Position numbers and translations under genes: made by a program
Notes under the pieces: model-generated
Seen by the model: only the letters and a program-made list of their open reading frames with translations
Told to the model about the DNA's origin: nothing
Databases searched by the model: none
In this document: piece by piece, positions 1-8,874 of the stretch
How positions within the stretch are numbered: position 1 is the stretch's first letter
Layout: each line of letters opens with the position of its first letter
NCBI GenBank assembly: GCA_016938675.1
Contig: JAFGUF010000039.1
Span: forward strand, 62,001 to 126,000
DNA from: Clostridia bacterium
Lineage (GTDB): Bacteria; Bacillota; Clostridia; Christensenellales; UMGS416
DNA: 64,000 nt
Reading direction: 5' to 3'

Positions 1-274
1 TATGGTTTACATTGGTAAGAAAAAGGCTTGCATTCCCAAAAAGAATATCAAGTTCTGTAATCTGTTCATAATCTATTTCTATTATTGATGTTGAAATGTG
101 GTCTTTGAAATAGTCAGCGATTTTTGCGGTAAGCTCTTCGCACTTTTCCGCAAACCCATTGACTTTTATGCATATTTTTTTGTCAGCTGGATATGGCATT
201 ACAGATAAAATCTGAAAATACTTCAATTGGTCTGTATGTTCAATATAGAAAAACTTGTCGATCTGTGCTGACAT
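1..274 (-). CDS. polC: Probable PolC-type DNA polymerase III, N-terminal fragment
   Basis: This reading frame is open from an ATG at 274 (AAGGGAG eight bases upstream) to the window edge, giving 91 residues that begin MSAQIDKFFY. There is no catalytic motif in this part. The assignment rests on gene order, since polC commonly follows ispG in clostridia, and on general resemblance to the variable N-terminal domain of PolC, including a short pattern of the type QxxxFQIL near residue 20. If correct, the rest of the roughly 1400-residue replicative polymerase lies to the left of the window. It is separated from ispG by 181 bases in which I see no gene. Confidence 0.55.
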   Translation of the reverse strand, partial: MSAQIDKFFYIEHTDQLKYFQILSVMPYPADKKICIKVNGFAEKCEELTAKIADYFKDHISTSIIEIDYEQITELDILFGNASLFLTNVNH

Positions 275-455
275 TTCTTATCTCCCTTTTTCAAATGTGG
301 TTCTAACTTAAACCTTCAGGCTGCCTGTTCGCTGCTTTTCGCATCGGAGATTCCGCCTTGCTTAATCTCACTATTTATGCATAAAAAAATATGTATTTAT
401 ATCATAAGAAACACATATCTTTAAGTCAATAGAAATAGCTGACTATTCCATAGTT

Positions 456-1505
456 TTATTTTTCGCTTTCTAGTATTTCATCTATTTTTTCGCATAATGC
501 GCTAAAGGCCTTGTCATTATTTATCTTCTGCTGCTTTTCACCCTTCGCGAATATTATGGAGTATTCCTTGCCGCCCGCTATGCCGACATCAGCATCCTTC
601 GCTTCGCCCGGTCCGTTTACAATGCAGCCCATTACCGCAACTTTTAGATATCTGCTTTCACCTGCATACTTTTGCTTTATTTTTTCTGCCAGGCTCTCAA
701 CATCTATGCCTTTGCGGCCGCAAGTCGGGCAGGAAACTATGTTAATCCCCCTGTGCCTTAGGTTGACCGCATTCAATATATCCCAAGCAGCATATACTTC
801 CTGCAGAGGGTCTCCACTTAAGGATACTCTCAATGTGTCGCCCACACCTTTGTAAAGCAGGGTACCGATACCTATAGCTGCATTTATATATCCCTGCCTT
901 GCAGAGCCCGCTTCAGTTACGCCGATATGCTGAGGATAGTCATACTTTTTTGCGAACTTCAGGCAGCTGTCTATTGTCTTTACCACGTCTGAGGACTTAA
1001 TTGAAACAACAATATCATTGAAATCAAGTTTTTCAAGCATCTTAACCTGACGGGACGCAGCCTTAACCAATGCCTTCGCGCCGTTTCCATGTTTTTCTAG
1101 TATGTCCTTAGGCAATGAACCCGAATTCACCCCTACTCGTATAGGCACATGATGGCTCTTTGCGCAGTCTACCACCTTTTTTACCCTGTCCTTGCCGCCT
1201 ATGTTGCCGGGGTTGATGCGGATTTTATCTGCTCCGTTTTCCATGGCCGCTATTGCAAGCTTATAGTCAAAATGAATATCCGCAACCAAGGGTATTTTTA
1301 TCTGGTCTTTAATTTTTTTAAAAGCCATAGCGCAGTCTTCATTGTAAACAGACGCCCTGATTATCTCGCAGCCTGCATTCTCAAGCTCATTTATCTGCTT
1401 AACTGTAGCTTCAATATCAGCGGTATCGGTGTTTGTCATCGACTGAACCAGCACAGGGTTGCCTCCGCCTATTATTTTGCTGCCTATTTTTATTTCTCTG
1501 GTCAT
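456..1505 (-). CDS. ispG: 4-hydroxy-3-methylbut-2-enyl diphosphate synthase
   Basis: IspG (GcpE) makes HMBPP from methylerythritol cyclodiphosphate, the sixth step of the MEP isoprenoid pathway, using a [4Fe-4S] cluster and an external electron donor in the cytoplasm. The 349-residue protein has the N-terminal TIM barrel (QSMTNTDT, the DIHFD and RINPGN segments) and the C-terminal cluster domain, with C259 and C262 in CPTCGR, C294 in GCIVNGPGE and E301 as the expected ligands. Length fits the short bacterial form without the plant insert. It starts two bases after the rseP stop with GGCGGA upstream, so it is translated from the frr-to-ispG operon. Dxr, from the same pathway, lies two genes upstream. 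Confidence 0.97.
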   Translation of the reverse strand: MTREIKIGSKIIGGGNPVLVQSMTNTDTADIEATVKQINELENAGCEIIRASVYNEDCAMAFKKIKDQIKIPLVADIHFDYKLAIAAMENGADKIRINPGNIGGKDRVKKVVDCAKSHHVPIRVGVNSGSLPKDILEKHGNGAKALVKAASRQVKMLEKLDFNDIVVSIKSSDVVKTIDSCLKFAKKYDYPQHIGVTEAGSARQGYINAAIGIGTLLYKGVGDTLRVSLSGDPLQEVYAAWDILNAVNLRHRGINIVSCPTCGRKGIDVESLAEKIKQKYAGESRYLKVAVMGCIVNGPGEAKDADVGIAGGKEYSIIFAKGEKQQKINNDKAFSALCEKIDEILESEK

Positions 1506-1507
1506 TT

Positions 1508-2560
1508 TTATCCGCCTGTTATCAGCCTTACTACATCTCTGTACATAAGTATAATTGAAAGCCCGAAGAGAACTATAAATCCTGCAACCTGAATCTTCAT
1601 CTGAGTTTCAAAAGATATCTTCTTTCCTCTTATACCTTCAAATAAGTACATCAGCACCTTGAACCCATCACATGGAGGTATTGGCAAAAGGTTAATGATG
1701 CCTAGGTTAATTGAAATAAACGCCAGAATGTAGAGAAAGTAATATATATCCATCTGCTGGGCTACATCGCTCATAACCGCTACTGCGCCTATAATGCTGC
1801 CCATGTCCTTTGCGCCTTCACCTGTTGATACAAGCCTGCCAAGATAGACAACCAACTCCTTTGTCATGGAGAATACTGCAACAGTTCCTGCTCGTGCAGC
1901 CTCAAAGAAAGATACTTTCTCTCTCTGGTATCTGTTTGCAACCCCTATGTCGATTTTATATTTTCCTTCAGATTCTACATACTCCGGCAATAAAAACAGC
2001 TCCACTTTCTCGCCGTCTCTTATTACTGTAACATTCAGCCCATCTTCATCCTGCAAGGAATCACTGATTACATCATAGTTGCCGTCTACCAGCTGCCCTT
2101 CCATCATGTAGAATACATCGCCGTTTTCCATCCCTGCATCATATGCGGGGCCGCCTTCTATAACGCCTGAAACATAGTATTCCAGAGGTTCATCCACTAG
2201 GTCCACTCCGGACACTGTAAATACACCTATCATTATAATAAGCGCTGCTATTATATTCATTACCGGGCCAGCTAGAATTACGATAAGTCTCTTCCATATA
2301 GGTTTCTTGTCAAAGGAAAGTTCACCGTTTTCTATATTCTTTTCATCATCAAATGCGACAAAGCCGCCCAGCGGGAATGCCCTGATAGAAAAAATCGTGC
2401 CCTTGCTCTCTTTTTTTAATATTTTAGGGCCAAATCCTATAGCAAACTCATAAATATCGAATCCCAGCCACTTGCCAGAAAGGAAGTGTCCGAGTTCATG
2501 TGCTACTACAAGAATACTTAGGGCTAATATCGCAAATAGTATAGTTACTAAATTCATCAT
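1508..2560 (-). CDS. rseP: Site-2-type intramembrane zinc metalloprotease
   Basis: This 350-residue membrane protein is an RseP/RasP-family site-2 protease, which cuts membrane-embedded anti-sigma factors and signal peptide remnants. The zinc site is HELGH at residues 21-25 in the first membrane segment, and the second conserved motif NLLPIPPCDG lies near residue 290 before the last segments. A single PDZ domain sits between them (about 120-200, around EGGPAYDAGMENGD). The ATG at 2560 directly abuts the dxr stop and is preceded by AAAGGAGA. Placement between dxr and ispG is the usual clostridial arrangement. The substrate in this organism cannot be told from the sequence. Confidence 0.94.
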   Translation of the reverse strand: MMNLVTILFAILALSILVVAHELGHFLSGKWLGFDIYEFAIGFGPKILKKESKGTIFSIRAFPLGGFVAFDDEKNIENGELSFDKKPIWKRLIVILAGPVMNIIAALIIMIGVFTVSGVDLVDEPLEYYVSGVIEGGPAYDAGMENGDVFYMMEGQLVDGNYDVISDSLQDEDGLNVTVIRDGEKVELFLLPEYVESEGKYKIDIGVANRYQREKVSFFEAARAGTVAVFSMTKELVVYLGRLVSTGEGAKDMGSIIGAVAVMSDVAQQMDIYYFLYILAFISINLGIINLLPIPPCDGFKVLMYLFEGIRGKKISFETQMKIQVAGFIVLFGLSIILMYRDVVRLITGG

Positions 2561-3724
2561 CTATTGTCTCCTTTTGTGCATAATCTCTCTGCAGAATATC
2601 CTTGTCCTTTTGTCTGTTTCCAGTATGGATGATAAGTCCATTTCATCCGCAGATTCAATTGTGTTATATGCACTTTCAATTATTTCATATATTTTATTGT
2701 ATTTTATTTTTCCCTTAAGGAAAGCCTCCACGGCCTCTTCATTGGCAGAATTGATTACAAGACTCCTGCCTCTTCCTTCCTCCAGCGACCTGTAGGCTAT
2801 TTTTAGGCTGGGGAATTTATCAAAATCCGGCCTTTCGAATTCCAAGCTGCCCGTATTGAAAATATCCAATTCTTCGCTGGGGCAATCTATTCTTTCTGGG
2901 TACATTATAGCATATTGTATGGGAATTCGCATGTCCGGCCTGCCAAGCTGCGCCAGAATTGAATTATCCTTAAACTCAACCATCGAGTGGACTATGCTTT
3001 TTCTGTGGACGCACACCTTTATCATGCTGCTTTCCACATTGAAAAGATACTTCGCCTCTATTACTTCAAGGCCTTTGTTCATCATTGTAGCCGAATCTAT
3101 AGTGATCTTTGCTCCCATCGACCAGTTGGGATGCTTAAGAGCCTGCTCCACGGTTATTTTGTGCATGTCCTCAATTGGCGTATCCACAAATGGCCCGCCG
3201 GAAGCTGTAAGATAAATATTCTTTATACCATTTCTATTGCTTTCATTTTGTATGCATTGGAATATAGCCGAGTGCTCAGAATCAACCGGGTAAATGGGTG
3301 TATTATATTCAGCCGCAAGCTCAGTTACCAGTTTTCCTCCGGCAACAAGCGTCTCCTTGTTCGCAAGGGCTATAGTCATTTTGCTCTCTATGCAGGCGAT
3401 GGTGCTCTTGAGCCCCGCTATGCCTACAATTGCGCACACAGCAATATCTGCGCCGCATACCCTGCACATCTCTATAATGCCCTCATCGCCTGAGAATACT
3501 TTTGTTTTGTCTGAAATTAATTTCTTTTCAAGTGATTCGTCCGCAATGGCGCAGTATGCAGGTTTGAATTTTTGAATTTGTTCATTAAGAAGTTTATAGT
3601 TTTTGTTTCCGCTTATTGCTACAACCTCAAATTTGTCCTTGTGATAATCTATTATATCAAGAGCCTGTGTTCCTATTGAACCCGTGGAACCCAGGATAAT
3701 AATTTTCCTTTTTTCCTGTGTCAA
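2561..3724 (-). CDS. dxr: 1-deoxy-D-xylulose 5-phosphate reductoisomerase
   Basis: Dxr converts DXP to MEP with NADPH, the committed step of the MEP pathway. The 387-residue protein shows the N-terminal NADPH-binding motif GSTGSIGTQ (residues 12-20), the metal-binding acidic motif DSEH at 148-151, and the downstream SGGPF and NKGLEVIEA signatures that form the substrate pocket. Length is normal for the family. The start is most likely a TTG at 3724, with AGGT seven bases before it; no better ATG exists nearby. It sits between cdsA (14-base gap) and rseP in an apparent single transcription unit. Confidence 0.96.
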   Translation of the reverse strand: MTQEKRKIIILGSTGSIGTQALDIIDYHKDKFEVVAISGNKNYKLLNEQIQKFKPAYCAIADESLEKKLISDKTKVFSGDEGIIEMCRVCGADIAVCAIVGIAGLKSTIACIESKMTIALANKETLVAGGKLVTELAAEYNTPIYPVDSEHSAIFQCIQNESNRNGIKNIYLTASGGPFVDTPIEDMHKITVEQALKHPNWSMGAKITIDSATMMNKGLEVIEAKYLFNVESSMIKVCVHRKSIVHSMVEFKDNSILAQLGRPDMRIPIQYAIMYPERIDCPSEELDIFNTGSLEFERPDFDKFPSLKIAYRSLEEGRGRSLVINSANEEAVEAFLKGKIKYNKIYEIIESAYNTIESADEMDLSSILETDKRTRIFCREIMHKRRQ

Positions 3725-3738
3725 TTTATTTACCTAAT

Positions 3739-4563
3739 CTATTTCATTATTATATTAAAGTACACCAATGCTACCATTGAAGAAAACAGAATTGAGTCAA
3801 TTCTGTCCAGCATTCCACCATGGTCTTTCAGGATATTCGAAAAGTCCTTTATATTTGCAAATCTTTTTACCGCTGAGGCGATAAGGTCACCAATCTGCGC
3901 AAATATCGTGCATAGAAGAGCGCATATAAGCACGTGGTACCATTTAACCGACAGTACTACCGGATATCCGGACAATACGTTTGTTTTAAGAAGCACAAAG
4001 TATACCAGCCCTATTACGGCGATACTGAATACTATCCCCCCAATCGCACCCTCAACAGTTTTATTTGGGCTTATGGAAGGGGCCAGCTTTTTCTTCCCGA
4101 ATCTTGAACCCACAAAATATGCCCCCACATCGCTGGCAACCGGAGAAAGAAGCGCAATAATCATCACCAAAACGCTAAGCTCATATGATGCAATCTCTCC
4201 AATCAATATCAGCGCAAGGAAAAATGATCCGGGGTAGCACAGCGTGAAGCTGGATATAATTGCGTCCTCAAATCGAACAGTTTTATCAAAAACTCCCCAT
4301 ATCAGATTGTATGTTACAAGCAGTGCAAAAAGCAGCAGTGTTGCATTGGGGCTAACTAGATATGAAGGATACAATAACAGTCCGAATAACACGGCTGTCC
4401 TTCTGTTTGGATGATATCCCGCGCTGAACATAGCCTTTGTCATCTCATACTGGCTGACTATTGCAATAAGAGTAATAAAGACTATAAAAGGTATGCCTCT
4501 TACAAAAGCCATTGCAATCAAGGCTATACCTATTGGAATTCCTACTATAATTCTGCTTTTCAA
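3739..4563 (-). CDS. cdsA: Phosphatidate cytidylyltransferase
   Basis: CdsA makes CDP-diacylglycerol from CTP and phosphatidic acid, the precursor used by PgsA (encoded in this window on the other strand). The 274-residue protein is almost wholly hydrophobic, with about seven to eight membrane segments, and ends with the family signature around residues 233-262: SAVKRFANIKD, then DHGGMLDRIDS. The start is a TTG at 4563 with AGGAG nine bases upstream. It follows uppS by 10 bases in the same operon, the standard pairing in bacteria. Confidence 0.95.
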   Translation of the reverse strand: MKSRIIVGIPIGIALIAMAFVRGIPFIVFITLIAIVSQYEMTKAMFSAGYHPNRRTAVLFGLLLYPSYLVSPNATLLLFALLVTYNLIWGVFDKTVRFEDAIISSFTLCYPGSFFLALILIGEIASYELSVLVMIIALLSPVASDVGAYFVGSRFGKKKLAPSISPNKTVEGAIGGIVFSIAVIGLVYFVLLKTNVLSGYPVVLSVKWYHVLICALLCTIFAQIGDLIASAVKRFANIKDFSNILKDHGGMLDRIDSILFSSMVALVYFNIIMK

Positions 4564-4573
4564 TCAACTACTC

Positions 4574-5311
4574 CTATTTCACATCGCCGTATCGCCGTTT
4601 TCTTGCGGCAAACTCATTTAGTGCTCTTGCATAGGCTTCATTTCCGAAGTCCGGCCAATGTACATCAGTGAAATAAAACTCCGAATAAGAGGCCTGATAC
4701 AGCATAAAGTTGCTTAGCCTCTGCTCTCCGCTTGTGCGTATTATCAAATCCGGATCCGGCATATGGCTTGTGTCAAGGCAGCTGCTTATCAATTCATCAT
4801 TTATGCTGTCAAGCGAAATTTTATCTTCCTTGTACAATTCTGCTATCTTCTTTACGGCATTTTGTATCTCCAGCCTTGAGCCGTAGTTTAGCGCAATACA
4901 CACCACCAGCCCTGTGTTGCCGCCCGTTCTTTCAAGTGCGTACTCTATCGCGGTCACGCATTTATCCGGAAATCTCGAGATTTCTCCCATAAATGTGATG
5001 CGAACGTTTTCCTTGTCCAGTTCTTCAATTTCATTGTAAAGAAATTCAACCAGAAGGTTCATCAGCACATTTACCTCGTCCTTCGGCCGCTTCCAATTCT
5101 CTGTGGAGAAGGCATAAAGAGTCAGGTATTTCACCCCTATATGGCTGCTCATACGTATTATGTTCCGAAGAGCTTCTACCCCCGCTCTGTGTCCTGCTGA
5201 GCGCGGCAGCAGCCTCTTTTTTGCCCATCTGCCGTTTCCGTCCATTATTATAGCCACATGTTCAGGAAGGTTCTTCGGGATTCCGTGATAGGTGTATCCG
5301 TCTTTTTTCAT
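4574..5311 (-). CDS. uppS: Undecaprenyl diphosphate synthase (cis-prenyltransferase)
   Basis: UppS condenses isopentenyl diphosphate with farnesyl diphosphate to make the C55 lipid carrier for peptidoglycan and polysaccharides. The protein carries the P-loop-like signature MDGNGRWAKKR with the catalytic Asp at residue 24, the conserved STENWKRP block, and a C-terminal RTSGEQRLSNFMLYQ motif. I place the start at the ATG at 5311 (MKKDG...), because AAGGAA lies five bases upstream, inside the end of the preceding small gene; a start at 5338 would add nine residues atypical of the family. The product is then 245 residues, the usual length. The context links isoprenoid supply (dxr, ispG) with its main consumer. 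Confidence 0.96.
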   Translation of the reverse strand: MKKDGYTYHGIPKNLPEHVAIIMDGNGRWAKKRLLPRSAGHRAGVEALRNIIRMSSHIGVKYLTLYAFSTENWKRPKDEVNVLMNLLVEFLYNEIEELDKENVRITFMGEISRFPDKCVTAIEYALERTGGNTGLVVCIALNYGSRLEIQNAVKKIAELYKEDKISLDSINDELISSCLDTSHMPDPDLIIRTSGEQRLSNFMLYQASYSEFYFTDVHWPDFGNEAYARALNEFAARKRRYGDVK

Positions 5312-5312
5312 T

Positions 5313-5519
5313 TTATTCCTTACTAGGGGGAAAACCACTGAATATGATCTCCAGAGAGTTTCCCTTTGTTTGCTTAACGCTTATTACCCTTTTTATTTCA
5401 TATTGATTGTATCTGTCCTTTGTCTCTGCGAATACTGCATCAATATTACACTGCTCGAGATATTCCCTAGCAGCTTCCGGCGATTCGCCTATCAAATTAT
5501 CAAACTGCGAGAATTTCAT
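5313..5519 (-). CDS. Small conserved-looking protein between frr and uppS
   Basis: A 68-residue protein that I do not recognise with confidence. It is supported as a gene because an AAGGAAC ribosome binding site precedes its ATG, it overlaps the end of frr by 20 bases, and its stop lies one base before the uppS start, which is translational-coupling geometry. The layout, an N-terminal LIGESPEAAREYL helix followed by alternating strands ending in IIFSGFPP, loosely resembles the small I78/potato-inhibitor-type fold, but that is a guess from pattern only. There is no signal peptide or membrane segment, so it should be cytoplasmic. Confidence 0.7.
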   Translation of the reverse strand: MKFSQFDNLIGESPEAAREYLEQCNIDAVFAETKDRYNQYEIKRVISVKQTKGNSLEIIFSGFPPSKE

Positions 5520-6066
5520 GTTCCTTGTCTTTTGTCAGGTCGTCAACTTTTTTTATATACTCATCCGTCATATCCTGCAGCTTCTTTTCATCCCTGCGGA
5601 GGTCGTCCTCTGTGATTCCGTTGTCTTTTTCCATTTTTTCGAGATGCTTTTTGATATCGTGGCGTATGCTGCGCACGGCAACTTTTGATTCTTCGGCAAA
5701 TTTATGGACGGACTTAACCAAATCCTTTCTGCGCTCCTCTGTAAGCTCGGGGATTATCAGCCTGATTACCTTGCCGTCATTCATTGGGTTAATACCTATA
5801 TCTGATGTCTGAATAGCTTTCTCAATTGCTCCTATCATGCTGGCATCCCAAGGGGATATAACCAGTACTCTAGGTTCAGGTGCAGAAATATTGCCTACTT
5901 GCGCTATCGGAGTCGGCGTTCCGTAATAATCAACCATTATCCTGTCAAGCAGCTTCGGGTTAGCCCTGCCAGCTCTCATTGACTGCAGTTCGGTTTTATA
6001 GAATTCAACTGCTTTAGCCATACGCTCTTCGCCGTCTTTTAACATTTCGACATTATTCATTGACAT
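5500..6066 (-). CDS. frr: Ribosome recycling factor
   Basis: RRF, with EF-G, splits post-termination ribosomes. The 188-residue protein has the full family pattern: the N-terminal helix with RAGRANPKLLDRI, the PTPIAQVGNIS loop, PMNDGKVIRL, and the C-terminal helices with LVKSVHKFAEESKVAVRSIR. Length matches the usual 185. The ATG at 6066 has GGAGGAAAAATT immediately upstream. Here frr begins the operon, with its own promoter, rather than following rpsB-tsf-pyrH. Confidence 0.97.
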   Translation of the reverse strand: MSMNNVEMLKDGEERMAKAVEFYKTELQSMRAGRANPKLLDRIMVDYYGTPTPIAQVGNISAPEPRVLVISPWDASMIGAIEKAIQTSDIGINPMNDGKVIRLIIPELTEERRKDLVKSVHKFAEESKVAVRSIRHDIKKHLEKMEKDNGITEDDLRRDEKKLQDMTDEYIKKVDDLTKDKEHEILAV

Positions 6067-6102
6067 AATTTTTCCTCCAGAAGTTATAAATCTATTGTAA
6101 AT

Positions 6103-6131
6103 ATTTTACCCTATAAATACTATTATTACAA
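6103..6131 (-). promoter_or_regulatory. Sigma-A-type promoter for the frr operon
   Basis: On the minus strand TTGTAA (6126-6131) and TAAAAT (6103-6108) are separated by 17 bases, about 40 bases before the frr start. This is the only good pair I see in the 213-base divergent region on this strand. Confidence 0.5.
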
Positions 6132-6194
6132 CATAAATCATGCCGCAGGGCAACGATACCTAATAAAATTCGTGGCAATATTTTGCGTATTCGT

Positions 6195-6232
6195 GTAATA
6201 TGTTGTATTACGTGCGGAAGATATGTTAAAAT
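6195..6232 (+). promoter_or_regulatory. Promoter candidate and dyad upstream of ftsK
   Basis: TTGTAT (6203-6208) and TAAAAT (6227-6232) are 18 bases apart. The -35 overlaps an inverted repeat, GTAATA at about 6195-6200 and TATTAC at 6206-6211 around TGTTG, which could be an operator or chance in AT-rich DNA. Confidence 0.4.
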
Positions 6233-6288
6233 AAGCACGTCCTTTAAATATTAAACCCTCAGACTTTTTTAAAGAAAGGATGAAAGTA

Positions 6289-8874
6289 TTGCCAAGCAAA
6301 ACAACAACTAAAAAAAAGACCAGCGCTTCCTCAAAAACAGGGAGCAGAAAAACTACAGGAAACAAAGCTGCTTCAGGCAGAAATACATCGAAGAAGGCAT
6401 TGAATGCAGAAATAAGAAAGAAAGAAATCTCGGCAGGCATAGCTATGCTCCTGTCGGGAATTATTCTTCTTGTTATTGCGTTTCAGCCGCCCATTACAGG
6501 GATGGTCGGCCCAGCTATAAAAGCCGTATTTATGGGCATATTCGGTTCATTCGGGTACGTTATACCTATGGTGCTCATAACGTTGGGTATAGTTCTGCTT
6601 TTCAAAAAAACAGTAGGCATAAACTGGGGACAGGTGATATTATGGAGCATATTTTTCCTTTGCTCTGTTTTACTGTTCCATACATTTTTCCTTCGTGAAA
6701 TATTCGCAGGCAAAAGAGTAGTTGAAGTCGACTATATGATAACGACCTTTTCAGAATATATGAAATCATGCTATAGCTACGGTGCAGATACCGGAAGGGC
6801 AGCCGGCGGGCTTGGCGGGGTTCTTTCATATTGGCTGCTTAAAAACTTCGGCATATTCGGCGTCATTTTTGTGCCGCTAACCTATATACTAATCGTGCTA
6901 ATTTTAAAAAACAAAAGTACGCTCCGTACACTTGCAGAGAGCACAAAAGCACGCATGGACGAAAGCATAGAGCGAAGAATGAGCCAGCAGACCCCTTTGG
7001 AGAAGCTCGGTGCAGAGAAACCGGCTAGAGAGACAGAGCGCAGGCAGATTCAGCCTGAATATCAATCTCAGAGGAGCACGTCCTCGCCCAAAGCAGACAC
7101 GCTCCATGTAATGAAGGAAAGAAAGCAGCCTCTTTATGTGGAAGATATCAGGGTTTCCGAATCCGGATCGCCAGAAGAGGGAGACCTGAATACAGGCTTT
7201 TTGCTCAAGCACAACACAAACCCAATCTCCTCCGGCAGGACAAATAGCTACAGCGTTAATGAAGATCAGTGGTCACAGGCTCTTGAAGAAGAGCACAGCA
7301 AAGAGAGCGTCGGCAGGCACACAAAAGACGAAGCCAAGCCCACCATTCAGATAAACATAACAGACAAAGATGACTATAAAGCGGCAGCAACTGCCAAGCA
7401 GCCGGCTCACGCCACAGAATACCAATTCCCCCCCCTGGATATTATAGCCTTCAGCAACAACAAACTGGATGAAAGCCTTCGTGCGGAATGCCACACCAAC
7501 GCAATGAAGCTAGAAGAGACATTAAGCAGCTTCCGTGTTGACGCGAAAGTAATCAATATTACATGCGGTCCAACCGTAACAAGGTATGAACTGCGGCCCG
7601 CACCGGGAGTGAGAGTTGCCAAGATAAACAACCTCTCAAGAGACCTTGCTATGGCTCTTGCAGCAACAAGCGTAAGAATTGAAGCACCGATTCCAAATAA
7701 AAACGCAGTAGGTATAGAGGTGCCAAACCGCACTCGCTCACTAGTTGGCTTGCGCGACATTTTGGAAGGCTCCAAGTTTAAGACATCAAAATCCCCGCTT
7801 ACTATTTGCGTGGGTAAAGATATAACCGGACGCAACATTGTGGCAGACCTTGCGAAGATGCCGCATATGCTGGTTGCCGGCGCTACAGGGTCAGGAAAGA
7901 GCGTATTTATTAACGCCCTTATTCTCTCTCTCATATATAAGAGCTCGCCGGAGGATGTGCGATTTATAATGGTTGACCCTAAAAAGGTTGAGCTGAATAT
8001 ATACAACGGCATACCGCATCTTCTTATTCCGGTTGTTACTAAGGCCTCTATGGCGGCAAGCGCGCTCAACTGGGCAGTTAAGGAGATGATGAAGCGCTAT
8101 GATATATTCGCTGAAAGCGGTGTGAGAAACCTAGAAGCATATAATAAGCTTGCAGCAACTAAAGGCAGCGGCCTTAAGCCCTTCCCCAGTATTGTAATAA
8201 TTGTTGATGAACTTGCAGATTTGATGCAGGTTGCATCCGCCGAAGTGGAAGACGCCATATATAGGCTTGCCCAGCTTGCACGTGCAGCGGGTATGCATCT
8301 CGTTATCGCCACACAAAGGCCTGATGTAAAGGTTATTACAGGAACAATCAAAGCCAATATCCCCTGCAGGGTGGCCTTCAGCGTAAACCAGCTGGTCGAC
8401 TCAAGGACAATACTCGACGGCAGCGGAGCGGAGCACCTATTAGGCAACGGAGACATGCTATTTAAATTCGGCGGCAAACCTATAAGGCTGCAGGGCGCGT
8501 TTGTTGCGGATAAAGAGGTGGAAAAAGTCTGCGATTTTCTCCGTGCCGAGGGAGTAAAATACGATGACACCGTAATAGAAGATGTCAAGAAAATTGAACA
8601 GCAGTCTCAGGATGGCCCCGGAAGCTTCAGCGGAGAATCTGGTGACGGTTTTGACAGGCTGATGCCCGATGCTGTGAAAGTAATATATGAAAATGATAAA
8701 ACATCCACATCTTTCGTACAAAGGAAACTGCGGATAGGCTACAACAGAGCGGCAAGCATAATGGACGACCTGGAAAGAGTGGGCGTTTTAGGCCCTGCCG
8801 AAGGATCAAGCCCCAGAGAAATAATAGTAACTTACGGAACTGCAATGCAGATAGTATCAGGTGATGATGAATAA
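6289..8874 (+). CDS. ftsK: FtsK/SpoIIIE DNA translocase
   Basis: A DNA-pumping ATPase of the FtsK/SpoIIIE family, which moves chromosomal DNA through the division or sporulation septum. A Lys/Ser-rich leader is followed by about four to five membrane segments (roughly residues 50-210), a low-complexity linker, and the RecA-like motor with Walker A GATGSGKS near residue 535 and Walker B IIIVDELADLM near 640. The C-terminal gamma winged helix (TSFVQRKLRIGYNRAA) reads orienting DNA sequences. An in-frame ATG exists at 6280, but the AAAGGA motif (6275-6280) overlaps it; the TTG at 6289 has correct spacing and is preferred. FtsK and SpoIIIE cannot be told apart from this copy alone. Confidence 0.95.
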   Translation: MPSKTTTKKKTSASSKTGSRKTTGNKAASGRNTSKKALNAEIRKKEISAGIAMLLSGIILLVIAFQPPITGMVGPAIKAVFMGIFGSFGYVIPMVLITLGIVLLFKKTVGINWGQVILWSIFFLCSVLLFHTFFLREIFAGKRVVEVDYMITTFSEYMKSCYSYGADTGRAAGGLGGVLSYWLLKNFGIFGVIFVPLTYILIVLILKNKSTLRTLAESTKARMDESIERRMSQQTPLEKLGAEKPARETERRQIQPEYQSQRSTSSPKADTLHVMKERKQPLYVEDIRVSESGSPEEGDLNTGFLLKHNTNPISSGRTNSYSVNEDQWSQALEEEHSKESVGRHTKDEAKPTIQINITDKDDYKAAATAKQPAHATEYQFPPLDIIAFSNNKLDESLRAECHTNAMKLEETLSSFRVDAKVINITCGPTVTRYELRPAPGVRVAKINNLSRDLAMALAATSVRIEAPIPNKNAVGIEVPNRTRSLVGLRDILEGSKFKTSKSPLTICVGKDITGRNIVADLAKMPHMLVAGATGSGKSVFINALILSLIYKSSPEDVRFIMVDPKKVELNIYNGIPHLLIPVVTKASMAASALNWAVKEMMKRYDIFAESGVRNLEAYNKLAATKGSGLKPFPSIVIIVDELADLMQVASAEVEDAIYRLAQLARAAGMHLVIATQRPDVKVITGTIKANIPCRVAFSVNQLVDSRTILDGSGAEHLLGNGDMLFKFGGKPIRLQGAFVADKEVEKVCDFLRAEGVKYDDTVIEDVKKIEQQSQDGPGSFSGESGDGFDRLMPDAVKVIYENDKTSTSFVQRKLRIGYNRAASIMDDLERVGVLGPAEGSSPREIIVTYGTAMQIVSGDDE

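Noticed and set aside
275-455. A gene or RNA between polC and ispG
   Set aside because: No open frame with a ribosome binding site and no clear hairpin with a T run.
7407-8069. 220-codon open frame on the minus strand inside ftsK
   Set aside because: It lies opposite the highly conserved motor domain, has no ribosome binding site, and its translation shows no family pattern; it is a shadow of ftsK codon bias.
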